Notes: generated from the letters alone by a model not told the origin. Counted from the stretch's first letter, positions 1 to 8,837 are shown. The stretch is 64,000 nt of DNA from Ruoffia sp044336205 (GCA_044336205.1 CP172318.1:496001-560000), one strand, 5' to 3'. Translations and numbers: made by a program.

Positions 1-186
1 TATAATCATCAAACACTGCATTTATTAATTGTATTAACCACACCAGACAAAACGTCTCATTTAGATGTACTTTTTATGATTAATAAAATTGCGAGAGATA
101 CTCAAACTTTAAATAGACTTATGGAAGCTGACACCGAAACGGAAGTAGAAAATATATTAACAGAATTCGAATTAGAAGAGAGGTAA
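1..186 (+). CDS. C-terminal fragment of an EIIA-like domain, probably a PRD-type PTS regulator
   Basis: The window opens inside a reading frame that runs from base 1 to a TAA at 184-186. The 61 visible residues include LLIVLTTPDKTSHLDVLF, typical of the second half of a fructose/mannitol-type EIIA domain (PTS_EIIA_2). A complete separate EIIA follows 8 bases later. The fragment is therefore most likely the C-terminal EIIA-like domain of an MtlR/BglG-type transcriptional activator that controls the PTS operon, as is common in Firmicutes. A second free-standing EIIA is the alternative. The N-terminal HTH and PRD modules would lie upstream of the window. Confidence 0.6.
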   Translation, partial: YNHQTLHLLIVLTTPDKTSHLDVLFMINKIARDTQTLNRLMEADTETEVENILTEFELEER

Positions 187-194
187 AGATAATA

Positions 195-662
195 TTGAAT
201 GATTATATACATGAAGAATTAATATTTTTAGATTGGGAGGTCGAGGATCGACAAGAATTATTCGAAAAAATCAGTCAAATATTAGGCGAGAAACAATTTA
301 TAAAAGAAGGTTTTTTAGATTATCTAAATAATCGTGAGGATAACTATCCAACTGCTTTAGAATTAGAAGGTTATTCGGTTGCAATACCTCATGGAGATCC
401 ATCATACATAAACAAGTCATTTATATCCATTATTCGTTTAATGAAACCTATCAAGATGTATAAGATGGAAGATTCGACAGAGCAAACAGAGGTAGATTTA
501 TTTTTCATTTTAGGCTTATTAGAAGGAAATGAACATTTATCAGTATTAAAGCAGCTAATTAATTTATTCCAAGATGAGGAAACGATCAAGAAATTAAAGC
601 AAGCAACTCTTACAGAAGAAATTTTAACAATATTAAATCAAAAAACACGGAAAGAAGGATAA
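195..662 (+). CDS. PTS EIIA component, fructose/galactitol type
   Basis: A cytoplasmic phosphotransfer protein of 155 aa that takes phosphate from HPr and hands it to EIIB. The SVAIPHGDP motif carries the expected phosphorylated histidine, His66, and the length matches a single PTS_EIIA_2 domain. The start is TTG, preceded by GAGAGG about 11 bases upstream and overlapping the end of the preceding gene. EIIB and EIIC follow directly, so this is the dedicated EIIA of the operon. The substrate cannot be read from EIIA itself. Confidence 0.85.
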   Translation: MNDYIHEELIFLDWEVEDRQELFEKISQILGEKQFIKEGFLDYLNNREDNYPTALELEGYSVAIPHGDPSYINKSFISIIRLMKPIKMYKMEDSTEQTEVDLFFILGLLEGNEHLSVLKQLINLFQDEETIKKLKQATLTEEILTILNQKTRKEG

Positions 663-667
663 TAATT

Positions 668-982
668 ATGGTAAATTCAAAATTAAACATTTTAATCGCA
701 TGTGGTAGTGGAGTGGCAACATCAGCGATTGCGGCAGAACAAGTAGAACTTGTTTTAAAAGAAAAAGGTATAACAAACTATAATATTTCGAAAATCTCGA
801 TGCAAGAGATTCAAAGTCAAGCTCCTCATTCAGATATTGTTTTAACGACAAACAATTATAAAGGAGATTTAGAAAAACCCCATATGAGTTTGATGGGATT
901 TGTTACCGGTATTCGTGAAGACCAGTTAAGAAAAGACTTAGGTGATAAATTAGTTGAAATTTATGAAAACAAAGGGAGATAA
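668..982 (+). CDS. PTS EIIB component, galactitol type
   Basis: A 104-aa EIIB of the galactitol (GatB-like) family. The N-terminal strand ILIACGSGVATS contains the phosphorylated Cys12 followed by the small-residue P-loop. It accepts phosphate from EIIA and transfers it to sugar bound by EIIC at the membrane. It lies 5 bases after EIIA and 2 bases before EIIC, which indicates tight translational coupling. GatB-type EIIBs also serve arabitol and other polyols or ketoses, so a gat gene name is not justified. Confidence 0.85.
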   Translation: MVNSKLNILIACGSGVATSAIAAEQVELVLKEKGITNYNISKISMQEIQSQAPHSDIVLTTNNYKGDLEKPHMSLMGFVTGIREDQLRKDLGDKLVEIYENKGR

Positions 983-984
983 GT

Positions 985-2244
985 ATGGACACATTAATTA
1001 ATATTGTTCAAACAATTACTAGTATGGGTGCTTCGGCAATACTACCGATTATTATCACCTTGTTAGGTCTAGTATTCCGTATGAAATTAGGGAATGCTAT
1101 TAAATCTGGTTTAATGGTCGGGGTTGGTTTTATTGGTTTATCTCTCGTTGTTCAGTTATTAGAAAGCACGCTCGAGCCTGCTATTACTTATTATTCTGAA
1201 TTAGGATCAGGGTTTACTATTTTAGATATTGGATGGCCAGCAGTTGGTGGGGCATCTTGGACTGTACCTTTTGCTGGTTTAGCAATACCAATCGGGTTAA
1301 TGGTTAATATCTTATTAGTTCGTTTAAAAGTCACTAAAACTTTAAATGTCGATATTTGGAATTACATGCATTTTCTAGTTCCTGGAGCATTAGCTTATTA
1401 TTTATTTGATAGCTTCTGGATTGGCTTAACATTGACGATTTTACTTTCAATTCTTGCTTTATTTGTTGGTGATATTATTGCACCAAGTTGGCAAGAGCAA
1501 TATGGTCTTGATGGAACAACTTGTTCGACAATTATTCATACTGGATGGACATATCCCGTTGCATGGATAATAAATAAAATTATTGATTTCATCCCAGGGT
1601 TGAACAAATTAGACTTTGGTTTTGAAGAAGTGAATAAAAGACTAGGAATTTTTGGTGAACCTATTGTAATAGGAGTTATTGTAGGAGCTTTACTAGGAAT
1701 AATTACAAATCAAGAGATTACAACGATTGTGCCTATGGGTATGGGAGTCGCTGGGGTGATGGTTTTAATGCCACGGGTAGTAGGAGTTTTAATGGATGGT
1801 CTTACTCCAATTGGATCTTCTGCAAAAAGTTTTATGACGAAGCAAATGGGCGATGATGCTGATTTAAATATTGGGATGGATGTAGCTTTGGGATTAGGAG
1901 ATCCTATGACAATTACCGTAACAGTCATATCTATTCCATTAATTATGATTGGTGCTTTGATTTTGCCAAGTATTCAAATGTTCCCTATAGGATTATTAAT
2001 GTCAGTAACATATATATCAGTAATGACGGTAATGGCAAGTAAAGGTAATTTTCTTCGTTCAATCTTATCTACAGTTATTTTTGGGATTATCGTTATGTAT
2101 GTTGGAGGCTATGTAGCACCTGGTGCAACAGAGATGTTAAAAGGTGCTGGTGTGACAATTGAAGGATTAGGAACTGACTTTGTTCTAACAGGTCCATGGG
2201 AAGTATTAACATACTGGATTAGTACACTTGTAGGAGGAATGTAA
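985..2244 (+). CDS. PTS EIIC component, galactitol type permease
   Basis: A 419-aa multi-spanning membrane protein of the EIIC-GAT family, which translocates and helps phosphorylate a polyol or ketose. Hydrophobic helices run throughout. Family-like stretches include the N-terminal ASAILPIIITLLGLVF helix and the central GEPIVIGVIVGALLGI helix. EIIA and EIIB are immediately upstream, and three sugar-phosphate enzymes follow within a few bases. The substrate is unknown. The epimerase, dehydrogenase and SIS isomerase downstream suggest a rare polyol or ketohexose rather than galactitol, because no tagatose pathway genes are visible. Confidence 0.85.
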   Translation: MDTLINIVQTITSMGASAILPIIITLLGLVFRMKLGNAIKSGLMVGVGFIGLSLVVQLLESTLEPAITYYSELGSGFTILDIGWPAVGGASWTVPFAGLAIPIGLMVNILLVRLKVTKTLNVDIWNYMHFLVPGALAYYLFDSFWIGLTLTILLSILALFVGDIIAPSWQEQYGLDGTTCSTIIHTGWTYPVAWIINKIIDFIPGLNKLDFGFEEVNKRLGIFGEPIVIGVIVGALLGIITNQEITTIVPMGMGVAGVMVLMPRVVGVLMDGLTPIGSSAKSFMTKQMGDDADLNIGMDVALGLGDPMTITVTVISIPLIMIGALILPSIQMFPIGLLMSVTYISVMTVMASKGNFLRSILSTVIFGIIVMYVGGYVAPGATEMLKGAGVTIEGLGTDFVLTGPWEVLTYWISTLVGGM

Positions 2245-2245
2245 C

Positions 2246-2890
2246 ATGACAATGATCTTACCCTCACTATTTGGAGCAAATATATTAGAGTTGGGCGATG
2301 AGTTAAAACGATTAGAAGCTGAGCAGACTCAAATATTGCATGTAGATATGATGGATGGTAATTTTGTTTCTAATATTGCATTTGGACCAAATCAAATCAA
2401 AGCTCTAAAAGAACAAACATCTATGATATTTGATGTCCACATGATGGTTGCTAATCCTTTAGATCATATTGACGATGTTATTGATACCGGATCAGAAATG
2501 ATATCCGTACATATAGAATCGACACCACATATTCATCTTGTAATTCAAAAAATTAAAGCAGCTGGACGAAAAGCGGGTGTCGTAATTAATCCGGCAACTC
2601 CGATTAATTCACTTGAATACTTATTAGATGATATAGATTATGTTTTAGTCATGACAATAAATCCTGGCCAGCCGGGTCAAAGATTTATTGAAAAGAGCTA
2701 TCAAAAGATAAGTGACATTAAAACGCTTATCGCAGACCGAAATATTCAAATTGAAGTAGATGGAGGCATTAATAATGTAATAGCTGAAAAATGTAAGAAA
2801 GCTGGAGCTGACTTGATTGTTGTCGGTGGATACTTATTTAATGGTAATTTATCAGAGAATTATACGAAACTAAATGAGTCAATAAGATAA
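2246..2890 (+). CDS. Ribulose-phosphate 3-epimerase family protein (allulose-6-P epimerase candidate)
   Basis: A TIM-barrel epimerase of 214 aa, close to the length of Rpe and AlsE. Metal ligands and catalytic residues of the family are present: LHVDMMDGNFV with His32 and Asp34, DVHMMV with His65, the MTINPGQPGQ loop that grips phosphate, and EVDGGIN with Asp172. The known reaction inverts C3 of ketose 5- or 6-phosphates. The gene sits in a PTS operon next to a hexuloisomerase, so a hexulose-6-phosphate substrate is plausible, but housekeeping ribulose-5-phosphate activity cannot be excluded. It starts 1 base after the EIIC stop. Confidence 0.75.
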   Translation: MTMILPSLFGANILELGDELKRLEAEQTQILHVDMMDGNFVSNIAFGPNQIKALKEQTSMIFDVHMMVANPLDHIDDVIDTGSEMISVHIESTPHIHLVIQKIKAAGRKAGVVINPATPINSLEYLLDDIDYVLVMTINPGQPGQRFIEKSYQKISDIKTLIADRNIQIEVDGGINNVIAEKCKKAGADLIVVGGYLFNGNLSENYTKLNESIR

Positions 2891-2903
2891 GGAGAGTATT
2901 AAT

Positions 2904-3656
2904 TTGAGTAACTTTGAAGGAAAAGTAGCCTTGATTACAGGTGGAGGTCACGGTATCGGTAAAGGAATTGCTGAGAAGTTAGCCCACCAAGGCGCTCATA
3001 CAGTTATAGTAGATTATAATGAAGTTAATGGATCAAAAACCGCAGAAGAATTAACCTTTGGCTCAGTAGAATCATTATTTGTTAAAACTGATGTTTCAGA
3101 TTTTGATGCAATGCAAAAGGTCCGTGAGGAAGTAATGAATAAGTTCGGAAAAATCGATATCCTAATTTTGAATGCGGGAGTAGCTTTTAAGAATAAAGTT
3201 AGTGACATTTCTATAAAAGAGTGGAACAAAACAATTTCGATTAATCTTACGGGATTGTTCAATACTGTTAAAGCGTTTTATGATGATTTCTTAACAAATG
3301 AAGGATCAATTGTTTATATAAGTTCAGGATCTGCTTTAAGTGGAACTGGAGGTGGCGTATCTTATCCTGCATCTAAAGCAGGTGGGGAAGGACTTATTCG
3401 TGGATTGGCTAAAGAATTAGGTCCTCATGGGGTGAATGTCAATGCTGTTGCACCTAGATTAATTGATACTGGGGATATGATGCGAGTTAACTATTCTACA
3501 GAAGAAAGCTTGAATAAAGTACTTCAAACAATTCCAGTCCGACGTATTGGGCGAATTGAAGATGTGGCAAATTTAGCAGTGTTCTTAGCTGATCCTGATA
3601 ATTCATATATACATGGGCAAACAATTCTGCTTGATGGCGGAAGAACCATCGCTTAA
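2904..3656 (+). CDS. Short-chain dehydrogenase/reductase
   Basis: A classical SDR of 250 aa. It has the NAD(P) motif TGGGHGIG at residues 12-19, the structural LNAG near residue 90, and the catalytic triad Ser141, Tyr154 and Lys158 within VSYPASK. The C-terminus LLDGGRTIA is typical of FabG-like polyol or ketose dehydrogenases. TTG is the likely start, with GGAGAG eight bases upstream. In this operon it probably interconverts a polyol phosphate or sugar phosphate and the corresponding ketone. Cofactor and substrate are inferred only from context. Confidence 0.8.
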   Translation: MSNFEGKVALITGGGHGIGKGIAEKLAHQGAHTVIVDYNEVNGSKTAEELTFGSVESLFVKTDVSDFDAMQKVREEVMNKFGKIDILILNAGVAFKNKVSDISIKEWNKTISINLTGLFNTVKAFYDDFLTNEGSIVYISSGSALSGTGGGVSYPASKAGGEGLIRGLAKELGPHGVNVNAVAPRLIDTGDMMRVNYSTEESLNKVLQTIPVRRIGRIEDVANLAVFLADPDNSYIHGQTILLDGGRTIA

Positions 3657-3666
3657 GGTGATACCA

Positions 3667-4215
3667 ATGGGAAATTACTTAGAAAAAATTGTAAATGAAT
3701 TAGCTGAAAATGCTAAACAAATTAACCAAGATGAAATTAGTCAACTAATTACTGAGATAAAAACAGCGCGTCATATTTTCTTAAAAGGAGCTGGAAGGTC
3801 AGGAATCGCAATTCAAGCATTTGCTAACCGACTCTTACACTTAGGCTTTAGTGTAAGCGTCGTGGGGGAAATTAGTTCACCACATTCTAAAGAACGAGAT
3901 CTATTAATCATATGTTCAAGTTCAGGAGAAACAACTAGTCTAGTTTCATTAGCAGAAAAGGCAAGTCAAAATAAGTTGAACATTGCACTTGTTACAACTA
4001 ATAAAGAATCTTCAATCGGTAAACTTGCCTCTGTAATAATAGATCTGCTTACTACTTCTAAACCTAGGCCAGTAACTCAAGAATTTACCCAACCTATGGG
4101 GACATCTTTTGAACAATTGTCGTTTCTATTGTTTGATAGTATTGTTTTAGATTTAATGGAGTTACTCGATGAAACATCACAATCTATGTCACTTCGTCAT
4201 GCAGACTTAGAATAA
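3667..4215 (+). CDS. SIS-domain sugar isomerase, 6-phospho-3-hexuloisomerase-like
   Basis: A 182-aa SIS-domain protein close to HxlB/PHI in length and layout. KGAGRSGIAIQAFANRL near the N-terminus and CSSSGETTSLV form the two phosphosugar-binding loops, and a C-terminal helix reads SFEQLSFLLFDSIVLDLM. PHI converts 3-hexulose-6-phosphate to fructose-6-phosphate. The frame is open from 3613, but ATG 3667 is the better start, with AAGGTG at 3655-3660 and no overlap of the dehydrogenase. The TAA stop lies inside the target-site duplication of the neighbouring IS element. Confidence 0.75.
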   Translation: MGNYLEKIVNELAENAKQINQDEISQLITEIKTARHIFLKGAGRSGIAIQAFANRLLHLGFSVSVVGEISSPHSKERDLLIICSSSGETTSLVSLAEKASQNKLNIALVTTNKESSIGKLASVIIDLLTTSKPRPVTQEFTQPMGTSFEQLSFLLFDSIVLDLMELLDETSQSMSLRHADLE

Positions 4216-4220
4216 TAACT

Positions 4221-5710
4221 GGCTCTTTGTCAAATAAGGTTGATGAAGAATTGTATCAAGATCAGGCAACTAAAACGGTTGTCTGATTTTTTTCTTTGGT
4301 TTTGGTTCGTAGAGGCGTGTCATGAGTAAAATACGATCTCTAAAATGACTATAATTACGATAACCATACGCATTCCGTATGAGTACTTTAATTTTATTGT
4401 TAGTGCCTTCTAAAGGCCCATTGGTCAGTCCAGTATAGGTAAAACTATTACGTATATACGGTCGATACTTCTTAAAGCTTCTTAACACCCGTTTTAACCC
4501 CGATGATATATTAAGTTGATTCGCTTGGATTAAGGTCGATTCAAAGAGTTCCCAGTTCTTTAATCGATAAGCTTGGCTTAATCGATGGACAATGCGATAA
4601 GTATCGTGTAAGCACGCATCGTGGTCCAATAAATACTTGACAATGCCTTGAGTGTGAGTAAGCCAATCAAACAGTCGAAAACGGTCATAACTTGTGGCTC
4701 GAAGGTCGGCTGGATTCCTTAAGATGAGCTTCCAATAGCGTTTTAGTTTGTTGTACAAGCGGTGATCACTATGACGAATGGAGTTCATATATTGGACGCG
4801 ATAACGATTAAGCTCACGGTTTACTGCTTGAATGATATGAAAGGGATCCATAATAATTTCTGCCTTAGGAAACCAGCGTTGAATGAGATCCATATAAGGT
4901 TCATACATATCCATGGTGGCTGTTTTAACCTGACGACGAATCTCTAGAGGATAGCGACTGAAATAAGCGGACAAGGAGCGTTTCCTACGGTCTTCGACCA
5001 CATCAATCACCTTATGGGACAGGGCATCAGACCAAATAAAGCTCATGGCCGCGTCGACCGATCGGACACTTTTGAACTCGTCCAAAGAGATATGCTCCGG
5101 AAGTTGATGAGTTGGACGGACTCTGATGAGTGCAGCGGCTTGACGAATCACTCGACGTACTGTGTGCGTCGAGACATTCGTATCCTGTGCCATGAGGGTT
5201 TCCGGTTGGACTCGCGTCGCTAAATCCATGATCTTGCGTTTCACGGCATTGGAAATAAAGCAATGTTCCGCGACGATCGGCGATTTAGCGGTAAAGCTTT
5301 GACCACATTCCTTACAATCATACCGTTGTTTTTGGAGCTTTAAATAAGCTGGCCTGGCAGAAATTGTATTTAAAGTAATTCGAGAAGCTTGTCTAAAACC
5401 ATTTTTAACGACCTGACAATGATTATTGAGAATCCCACAACATTCGCAAGCTTTTGGTGTGTACGATAATTTTCCGTAGTACACCAGTGACAACTGCCCC
5501 TTAATGATTACCTCGTCAATCTTCTCCGTATTGATGGTGATATTTAGGTCTTTCAATTGAAGTGTTTTTTCGATAAAATAGTTCATGCGTAGATATCCCC
5601 CTTATGTTATTTGGTCGTACTTTTAATATAACGGATATCTGCGTTTTTGTGTAGATTCAAAGAAGAGGTTGATGACAAATTTCTTCATCAACCTCATTTA
5701 TTTTAGAGCC
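4221..5710 (-). mobile_element. ISL3-family insertion sequence, complete, with 8-bp target duplication
   Basis: About 1.49 kb. The left end at 4221 begins GGCTCTTTGTCAAATAAGG. The right end, read on the minus strand from 5710, begins GGCTCTAAAATAAATGAGG; both then continue with TTGATGAAGAA, giving imperfect terminal repeats of about 35 bp. The 8-base direct repeat TAATAACT flanks it at 4213-4220 and 5711-5718, the size expected for ISL3. One intact transposase fills the element. The right end also holds a hairpin at 5665-5675/5685-5695. Intact ends and the perfect duplication imply recent insertion. Confidence 0.92.
4270..5586 (-). CDS. ISL3-family transposase
   Basis: A full-length DDE transposase of 438 aa. 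An N-terminal zinc-ribbon has cysteines at 47, 49, 50 and 57 and again at 91 and 94 (CKECGQSF). An HTH region follows, and then the DDE_Tnp_ISL3 catalytic core, which includes SLDEFKSVRSVDAAMSFIW and MDPFHIIQAVNREL. The C-terminus NGPLEGTNNKIKVLIRNAYG is characteristic of the family. The gene is uninterrupted, so the element may still be active. It faces against the PTS operon upstream. Confidence 0.93.
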   Translation of the reverse strand: MNYFIEKTLQLKDLNITINTEKIDEVIIKGQLSLVYYGKLSYTPKACECCGILNNHCQVVKNGFRQASRITLNTISARPAYLKLQKQRYDCKECGQSFTAKSPIVAEHCFISNAVKRKIMDLATRVQPETLMAQDTNVSTHTVRRVIRQAAALIRVRPTHQLPEHISLDEFKSVRSVDAAMSFIWSDALSHKVIDVVEDRRKRSLSAYFSRYPLEIRRQVKTATMDMYEPYMDLIQRWFPKAEIIMDPFHIIQAVNRELNRYRVQYMNSIRHSDHRLYNKLKRYWKLILRNPADLRATSYDRFRLFDWLTHTQGIVKYLLDHDACLHDTYRIVHRLSQAYRLKNWELFESTLIQANQLNISSGLKRVLRSFKKYRPYIRNSFTYTGLTNGPLEGTNNKIKVLIRNAYGYRNYSHFRDRILLMTRLYEPKPKKKIRQPF

Positions 5711-5721
5711 TAATAACTGGG

Positions 5722-5757
5722 CAGAATAATCGACAATGATTATTCTGTCTTTTTTTG
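5722..5757 (+). terminator. Intrinsic terminator of the PTS operon, displaced by the IS
   Basis: A perfect 10-bp stem, CAGAATAATC at 5722-5731 and GATTATTCTG at 5738-5747, has a six-base loop and is followed by TCTTTTTTT. It begins a few bases after the right copy of the IS target duplication. Before insertion it would have followed the hexuloisomerase stop by only a few bases. Confidence 0.85.
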
Positions 5758-5758
5758 T

Positions 5759-6029
5759 GAGTAAGAGGGTTAGAAAACGTATTATCGTTAAGTTAACCAT
5801 CAATAATATACTGTATTATAATAACTACTAACTTTGAAAGATGCTCCATATTACACCCAAATTAACTGAAATATTACAGAACGAATCATCTATTGACGCA
5901 TTATTACAGCGATAAGTCAGTTTATTTAAGAAGGGTCTCGATGTATTGGAATTCATAATTGCCTATGTTAAAGTAATACTTGTCAATTAGTGAGAAACTA
6001 AAATACATTATAAAGGTGAAAAATTACTT
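5759..6029. other. Intergenic stretch upstream of the LysM protein
   Basis: AT-rich and without a convincing gene. AAAGGTG at 6013-6019 is the ribosome site for the next gene. No repeat or riboswitch is recognised here. Confidence 0.4.
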
Positions 6030-7352
6030 ATGAAATTTACTAAAAAATTATGGATTGGATCAGCAGTAGTTGCTTTACTATCTAACGGTTCGCTAGTACT
6101 AGCGCAAGATGCATGGCAAGCAAGACAATTAAGTGAAGTTTTAGAAGATATTGTCATCGATGAAGAGAATCGTATAAGCTATACAGTACAATACGGTGAT
6201 ACCTTGAGTGTTATCTCGGAAGCTATGGATATTCCATTAAAAGACTTAGCTTATATTAATGATATTGAAGATGTAGATTTAATCTTTCCTGAAACAATTC
6301 TAACAGCACAATTGGACGCTAATGAACGCGTTGAAAGGTTAGAAGTAGAATCACCAAACGGTGAAGTTCTTGAGTTTGATATTCCTGTTAACCTATCTCC
6401 AGTTACAGAAGTTGAAACTGTTGAAAACGAACAAGTTACTGAAACAATTGTAGAAGAAGCTGTTCAAGCTGAAGAAGCGCCTGCAGTAGAAGAATCGAAT
6501 TATTCAATTGGTGGCCCTACAGCATCTACTGAAACAATTATTGAAGAAGTGGCTGCTTGGGATACTAATTATACTGAAGAGACAGTTGTAGCAGAAGAAA
6601 CTGTAGTTGAAGAACCAGCTGTAGTTGAAGAACCAGCTGTTGTAGAAGAAACTTCTGTCGTTGAGGAAGCCACAGTTATCGAAGAAACACCCGTTTACGA
6701 GGAAGAAATTGTTGAAGAGACTCCAGTCGTAGAAGAGCTTCCAGCAGTAGAAGATACACCTGTTTACGAAGAGGAAGTTGTTGAAGAGTACACTACTGTT
6801 GAAGAGACTGTAGAAGAACCTGTTTATGAAACGGATTTAACTGTAGATCAAGATGCTCAAGCTTGGGAAGAAGTTCCAGCTTATGAAGAAGCGGAAACAG
6901 ATATGCCTGAAGAAGTATACGAAGATGTATATGAAGAGCCAGAAGTTATCGAAGAAGAAGATATTGTTTATGAAGAGCCTGTTTACGAAGAAGAAGTGGC
7001 TTATGATCCAATGTCTAACCCTGAGAATGCGGGATTACAGCCTCATGTCGCAGCATTCAAAGAAGAAGTTGCGAGCATTTACGGCATCGATTCATTCAGC
7101 TTATATCGTCCAGGGGATTCACAAGATCACGGTCAAGGTTTAGCAGTAGACTTCATGGTACCAGTTGGATCTCAATTAGGTGATGATATAGCAAATTACT
7201 CAATTAGTAATATGGCTGCTAACAACATCTCTTATGTTATTTGGGAACAACAAATCTATGGATCATGGAATAACCAGTGGGAAGCAATGGAAGACCGCGG
7301 TAGTGTAACTGCCAACCATTACGACCATGTCCACGTATCATTTAATCCATAA
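6030..7352 (+). CDS. Secreted LysM protein with E/V-rich linker and C-terminal ARB_07466-like domain
   Basis: A 440-aa exported cell-wall protein. Residues 1-25 form a signal peptide ending in LVLAQ. Residues 51-94 are a LysM peptidoglycan-binding module (YTVQYGDTLSVISEA). About 105-330 is a low-complexity linker of repeated VEEPVYE-like units, strongly acidic. The last 105 residues hold motifs of the ARB_07466-like C-terminal domain: LYRPGDSQDHGQGLAVDFMV, YVIWEQQIYGSW and HYDHVHVSF, with conserved His and Asp suggesting metal or wall-ligand contact. A peptidoglycan-remodelling role is inferred. The linker shares the ETDLTV motif with a second LysM protein at 24297. Confidence 0.8.
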   Translation: MKFTKKLWIGSAVVALLSNGSLVLAQDAWQARQLSEVLEDIVIDEENRISYTVQYGDTLSVISEAMDIPLKDLAYINDIEDVDLIFPETILTAQLDANERVERLEVESPNGEVLEFDIPVNLSPVTEVETVENEQVTETIVEEAVQAEEAPAVEESNYSIGGPTASTETIIEEVAAWDTNYTEETVVAEETVVEEPAVVEEPAVVEETSVVEEATVIEETPVYEEEIVEETPVVEELPAVEDTPVYEEEVVEEYTTVEETVEEPVYETDLTVDQDAQAWEEVPAYEEAETDMPEEVYEDVYEEPEVIEEEDIVYEEPVYEEEVAYDPMSNPENAGLQPHVAAFKEEVASIYGIDSFSLYRPGDSQDHGQGLAVDFMVPVGSQLGDDIANYSISNMAANNISYVIWEQQIYGSWNNQWEAMEDRGSVTANHYDHVHVSFNP

Positions 7353-7363
7353 TTAAGTTCTAG

Positions 7364-7392
7364 AGTCGAGGCTGATGCCTCGGCTTTTTTGA
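7364..7392 (+). terminator. Intrinsic terminator after the LysM gene
   Basis: The hairpin GTCGAGGC/GCCTCGGC has a TGAT loop and is followed by a run of T. Confidence 0.8.
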
Positions 7393-7611
7393 TGTGAAAG
7401 TTTTTAGGAACTTAAATAGGAAGTGAGCAGGAACTTCAGTTGTTTGAACTTCATAGTAGAGTGTATGACTGTGAACTACACCTATCTATACTATATATTA
7501 ACCCAACTTACTACAAACTTCGCCAGATATTACATAGTAATCCAACTCATTTCTATTTTCATTAGATTTATTATAAGATATAAGAAGAGAGAATTTTGAA
7601 GGGAGCGTATT

Positions 7612-8214
7612 ATGTTGGATAGTAATCAACAAGATGTTAATGGATTGTCCCGAGCTGAGATTCTTAAAAAACTCTTCATATCTACCTTTACTTTAAGTGC
7701 TTTTACATTTGGCGGGGGCTATGTGATTATAACATTGATGAAGAAGACTTTTGTCGATGATTTAAAGTGGATTGATGAAGACGAGATGTTGGATTTAGTC
7801 GCCATTGCTCAGTCATCTCCAGGTGCTATGGCTGTTAACGGAGCTATTGTTATAGGCTACAAGTTAGCAGGCTTCCTTGGAGTGTTTGTGAGTGTTTTAG
7901 CGACGATTATTCCCCCTTTTACAATCATTTCAATCCTAGCCTTATTCTATCAAGCTTTTCGAGATAATCCCTGGATTTCCTTGCTTTTAGAGGGAATGCA
8001 AGCAGGGGTGGCAGCAGTGATTGCTTCGGTGACTATTGGTATGGGGCAGCAAGTGTTTAAAACCAAAAGCCCTCTGCTTATCGGTACGATGTTTGTAGCT
8101 TTTATAGCGAATTATATATTTAATGTGAATGTGATTACGATTATCCTTGTTGCTGGACTGCTTGGCCTAGTGCAATATTTCATAGGGCACAATAAGAATG
8201 AGGTGAGTGAATGA
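7612..8214 (+). CDS. Chromate transporter family protein, first half (ChrA-type)
   Basis: A 200-aa membrane protein containing one Chromate_transp domain. The family signature appears as FTFGGGYVIITLMKKTFVDDLKW near the N-terminus, followed by AIAQSSPGAMAVNGAIVIGYKLAG. Short-chain ChrA systems use two such half-size proteins that pair in the membrane, and the second half overlaps this gene by 4 bases. GAAGGGAG precedes the ATG. The family exports or exchanges chromate, but in anaerobic Firmicutes the physiological substrate is generally unknown. Confidence 0.85.
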   Translation: MLDSNQQDVNGLSRAEILKKLFISTFTLSAFTFGGGYVIITLMKKTFVDDLKWIDEDEMLDLVAIAQSSPGAMAVNGAIVIGYKLAGFLGVFVSVLATIIPPFTIISILALFYQAFRDNPWISLLLEGMQAGVAAVIASVTIGMGQQVFKTKSPLLIGTMFVAFIANYIFNVNVITIILVAGLLGLVQYFIGHNKNEVSE

Positions 8215-8780
8215 TTTATTGGGAACTGTTTTTAGTTTTTCTCAAAATAGGGGCTTTTGGCTTTGGTGGTGGTTATGTGGCCTTACCATTGATTGAATCA
8301 GAGATTGTACGAGCTAATGGTTGGCTAACTATTCAGGAGTTCACCGATCTTATTACGATCTCACAAATGACACCAGGTCCAATAGTTATTAACGCAGCCA
8401 CTTTTGTCGGTACAGAAGTGGCTGGCGTTAAAGGCGCGATCGTCGCTACATTGGGTTCAGTCTTGCCATCAATCATTATAGTTACAGCACTTGCGACCTT
8501 GTATTTGAAGTTTAGACAGTTAGAGGTACTTCAGTCTGTACTCACAGCGCTTCGACCTGCTGTCGTGGCGATGATTGCAACGGCGGGCTTAACTATCATG
8601 ATCAGTTCATTTTGGGGGGCTGAAGTGATTGGCATCTCAACATTAAATGTCGTAATGGTTGTTATTTTTGCGATTTGTTTATTTTTACTATTCAAGTCGA
8701 ATTGGGATCCAATTATTATTATGCTTCTTGCGGGAGTATTAAACGTTATAAGTGCAATGATCATGAATATGATGGTTTAA
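8211..8780 (+). CDS. Chromate transporter family protein, second half (ChrA-type)
   Basis: A 189-aa partner of the preceding half-transporter, with the same signature: GAFGFGGGYVALPLIESEIV and TISQMTPGPIVINAATFVGT. Its ATG overlaps the previous stop (ATGA at 8211), so the two are co-translated and presumably form a heterodimer. Five to six hydrophobic helices are visible. A bidirectional terminator follows. Confidence 0.85.
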   Translation: MIYWELFLVFLKIGAFGFGGGYVALPLIESEIVRANGWLTIQEFTDLITISQMTPGPIVINAATFVGTEVAGVKGAIVATLGSVLPSIIIVTALATLYLKFRQLEVLQSVLTALRPAVVAMIATAGLTIMISSFWGAEVIGISTLNVVMVVIFAICLFLLFKSNWDPIIIMLLAGVLNVISAMIMNMMV

Positions 8781-8799
8781 ATAACAACGGCACAAAAAT

Positions 8800-8836
8800 A
8801 CACCGATTTTCTCTTAAATAGAAAGTCGGTGTTTTA
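8800..8836. terminator. Bidirectional terminator between convergent genes
   Basis: A stem of about 10 bp, ACACCGATTT at 8800-8809 pairing with AAAGTCGGTGT at 8822-8832, has A and T runs on either side. It serves the chromate pair and the convergent DUF536 gene. Confidence 0.75.
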
Positions 8837-8837
8837 T

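Noticed and set aside
5014..5263. Open frames opposite or within the transposase gene
   Set aside because: They are shadows of the ISL3 transposase coding sequence, without starts, ribosome sites or recognisable products.
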